Assembly: GCF_009674535.1 (NCBI RefSeq)
Contig: NZ_WKJK01000012.1
Location: 167,069 to 231,068 of the forward strand
DNA: 64,000 nt
Reading direction: 5' to 3'
From: Duganella guangzhouensis
GTDB taxonomy: Bacteria > Pseudomonadota > Gammaproteobacteria > Burkholderiales > Burkholderiaceae_D
Shown: piece after piece, positions 63,130-64,000 of the stretch
How the letters are laid out: the number at the start of each line of letters is the position of its first letter
Numbering within the stretch: position 1 is the first letter of the stretch
Notes under the pieces: model-generated
The model's database searches: none
Seen by the model: the letters and a program-made list of their open reading frames with translations, nothing else
Told to the model about the DNA's origin: nothing
Translations under genes and position numbers: made by a program

Positions 63130-63741
63130 CTATTGACTTTGCGGAAGCCCTTTTACTACGCGCAATCCCGCGATAGCGTTCACTAACGCGGGCTCGGCCG
63201 CTGCCTTTTTGTTGAGCAGCTTCCGATAATATTCCCAATTAAATAACGGTCCAGGATCGGTTTTCCGTCCCGGCGCGATGTGTTCGTGACCTTGCACATC
63301 AGTCAACGGATAGTGCTGTTGCAGCGCCAACGTCAGCGCCACCAGCGCCTCGTACTGCGCCGCTTCGAACGGCACCACGTCGCTGCCCTCCAGTTCGATG
63401 CCGATTGAATAATCATTGCATTTTTCACGTCCGCGAAAACTGGACACGCCGGCATGCCAGGCACGTTCGTTAGCAGAAACGTATTGAATGACGCGGCCAT
63501 CGCGCCGGACCAAAAAATGGCTGGAAACCTTCAGGCCGCGCAAGTCGGCGAACGAGGGGTCAGCATTATAGTCGATCCGGCCGGTGAACAGGTCGGACAC
63601 GTGCGGACCGCCAAAACAGCCGGCCGGCAGCGAGACGTTATGAATCACCAGCAGCGTGATGTCGGCCGGGTCCGGACGGGTGTCGAAATTCGGGCTGTCG
63701 TAGCGCGCGGCCTGCGGCAGCCAGCCGTCAAACGTGCTCAC
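63130..63741 (-). CDS. ampD: 1,6-anhydro-N-acetylmuramyl-L-alanine amidase
   Basis: 203 residues from a GTG that overlaps the pilR stop (GTGA). It cuts 1,6-anhydroMurNAc from recycled peptides in the cytoplasm. Zinc ligands are seen in LLVIHNVSLP, GHEHIAPGRKTDPGP (His and Asp), and substrate residues in NDYSIGIELEG. With mpl it completes a recycling route. In many bacteria loss of AmpD induces a beta-lactamase, but no ampR is seen here. Confidence 0.95.
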   Translation of the reverse strand: MSTFDGWLPQAARYDSPNFDTRPDPADITLLVIHNVSLPAGCFGGPHVSDLFTGRIDYNADPSFADLRGLKVSSHFLVRRDGRVIQYVSANERAWHAGVSSFRGREKCNDYSIGIELEGSDVVPFEAAQYEALVALTLALQQHYPLTDVQGHEHIAPGRKTDPGPLFNWEYYRKLLNKKAAAEPALVNAIAGLRVVKGLPQSQ

Positions 63742-64000
63742 TGCTCGGGCTCCTGGATGTTCAGCTTTTGCATCTGGTAGCGCAGCTGGCGGAAGCTGAT
63801 ACCCAGCAGCTGCGCGGCCTGGGTGCGGTTGAACTGGGTCTGCGCCAGCGCGCGCAGGATGATGTCGCGCTCGATCTGGTTCAGGTACTCGGGCAAGTTG
63901 GATGGTAGCGCGTCGGCCGGCAGCGGCGACGTCGATGGCGCGGCCGCTGCCGGTGCAGGCGGCGCCAGCGTCGGCGCAGCCGCGATGGCGGCGGCGAGCG
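63738..64000 (-). CDS. pilR: Sigma-54-dependent response regulator PilR, C-terminal part
   Basis: Only the last 87 or so residues are in the window. An Ala/Pro-rich linker is followed by the Fis-like DNA-binding domain: NQIERDIILRALAQTQFNRT then QAAQLLGISFRQLRYQMQ. The SFRxLRY ending is typical of PilR, which activates pilin transcription. The receiver and AAA+ domains lie beyond the right edge. Translationally coupled with ampD. Confidence 0.85.
   Translation of the reverse strand, partial: LAAAIAAAPTLAPPAPAAAAPSTSPLPADALPSNLPEYLNQIERDIILRALAQTQFNRTQAAQLLGISFRQLRYQMQKLNIQEPEQ

Overview
This is a GC-rich, gene-dense chromosomal window with no rRNA, tRNA, insertion sequence, prophage or CRISPR array that I can see. 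Gene content and order point to a beta-proteobacterium of the order Burkholderiales, most likely family Oxalobacteraceae (Massilia/Duganella/Janthinobacterium type). The supports are the rubredoxin-pilG-pilH-pilI-pilJ-chpA cluster divergent from thiD-hemL, accB-accC-prmA followed by a zinc-ribbon/DUF3426 gene, a lysine/alanine repeat histone H1-like protein, ampD next to pilR, and pyrR-pyrB with a second dihydroorotase-like gene. The taxonomic call is inference from gene content.

Layout. 1-1.7 kb: the tail of an unknown gene, then a membrane protein with a degenerate J-domain. 1.7-10.1 kb: a surface-polysaccharide block on the minus strand, running rfbB-rfbA-rfbC-rfbD (dTDP-L-rhamnose), an undecaprenyl-phosphate sugar-phosphate transferase, phosphomannomutase/phosphoglucomutase, and waaC and waaA (LPS inner core). 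10.2-19.4 kb: apaH, a secreted SGNH hydrolase, a LysR regulator, an acyltransferase, a pyrimidine operon (yqgE-ruvX-pyrR-pyrB-pyrC') and photolyase. 19.4-29.2 kb: the Chp chemosensory system for type IV pili, ending in a 1931-residue multi-Hpt hybrid kinase. 29.2-39.5 kb: a ThiD-like kinase, hemL, an Rpn/DUF4351 nuclease-like gene, an ABC importer lacking a binding protein, an orphan small protein, corA, mtgA, aroE and a TonB-like protein. 39.5-52.1 kb: an RNase II-family enzyme, ubiC, a YqiA-type esterase, mpl, a conserved hypothetical gene, a TlpA thioredoxin, aroQ, accB-accC, prmA, the zinc-ribbon protein, a PfkB kinase and YggT. 52.1-58.8 kb: a more accessory stretch with the H1-like protein, a 960-base lower-GC intergenic region, a divergent MarR/flavin monooxygenase pair, a DUF1016 nuclease-like gene and a hipBA pair. 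58.9-64 kb: nrdB, nrdA, ampD and the end of pilR.

How the genes work together. The minus-strand rfb/waa genes supply activated sugars and inner-core transferases for the cell surface. The Chp genes control twitching motility, and pilR at the right edge is a pilin regulator of the same machinery. AroE and AroQ are two shikimate-pathway enzymes; UbiC draws on chorismate; Mpl, AmpD and MtgA belong to peptidoglycan synthesis and recycling; AccB and AccC feed fatty-acid synthesis.

Signals worth most attention: (1) a HipA-family protein with changed kinase residues beside a palindromic candidate operator and a divergent DUF1016 gene; (2) a compact MarR switch with two matching operators around a near-consensus promoter and a probably leaderless repressor mRNA; (3) tandem NrdR-like boxes spaced 31 bases apart over a good promoter of nrdA; (4) a dihydroorotase homologue without its metal histidines; (5) a 960-base region upstream of the H1-like gene with an orphan intrinsic terminator and several hairpins; (6) start-codon sequestration in a hairpin at the Rpn-like gene. 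I do not see a clear, wholly new multi-gene system; the HipBA/DUF1016 cluster and the region upstream of the H1-like gene are the best places to look.
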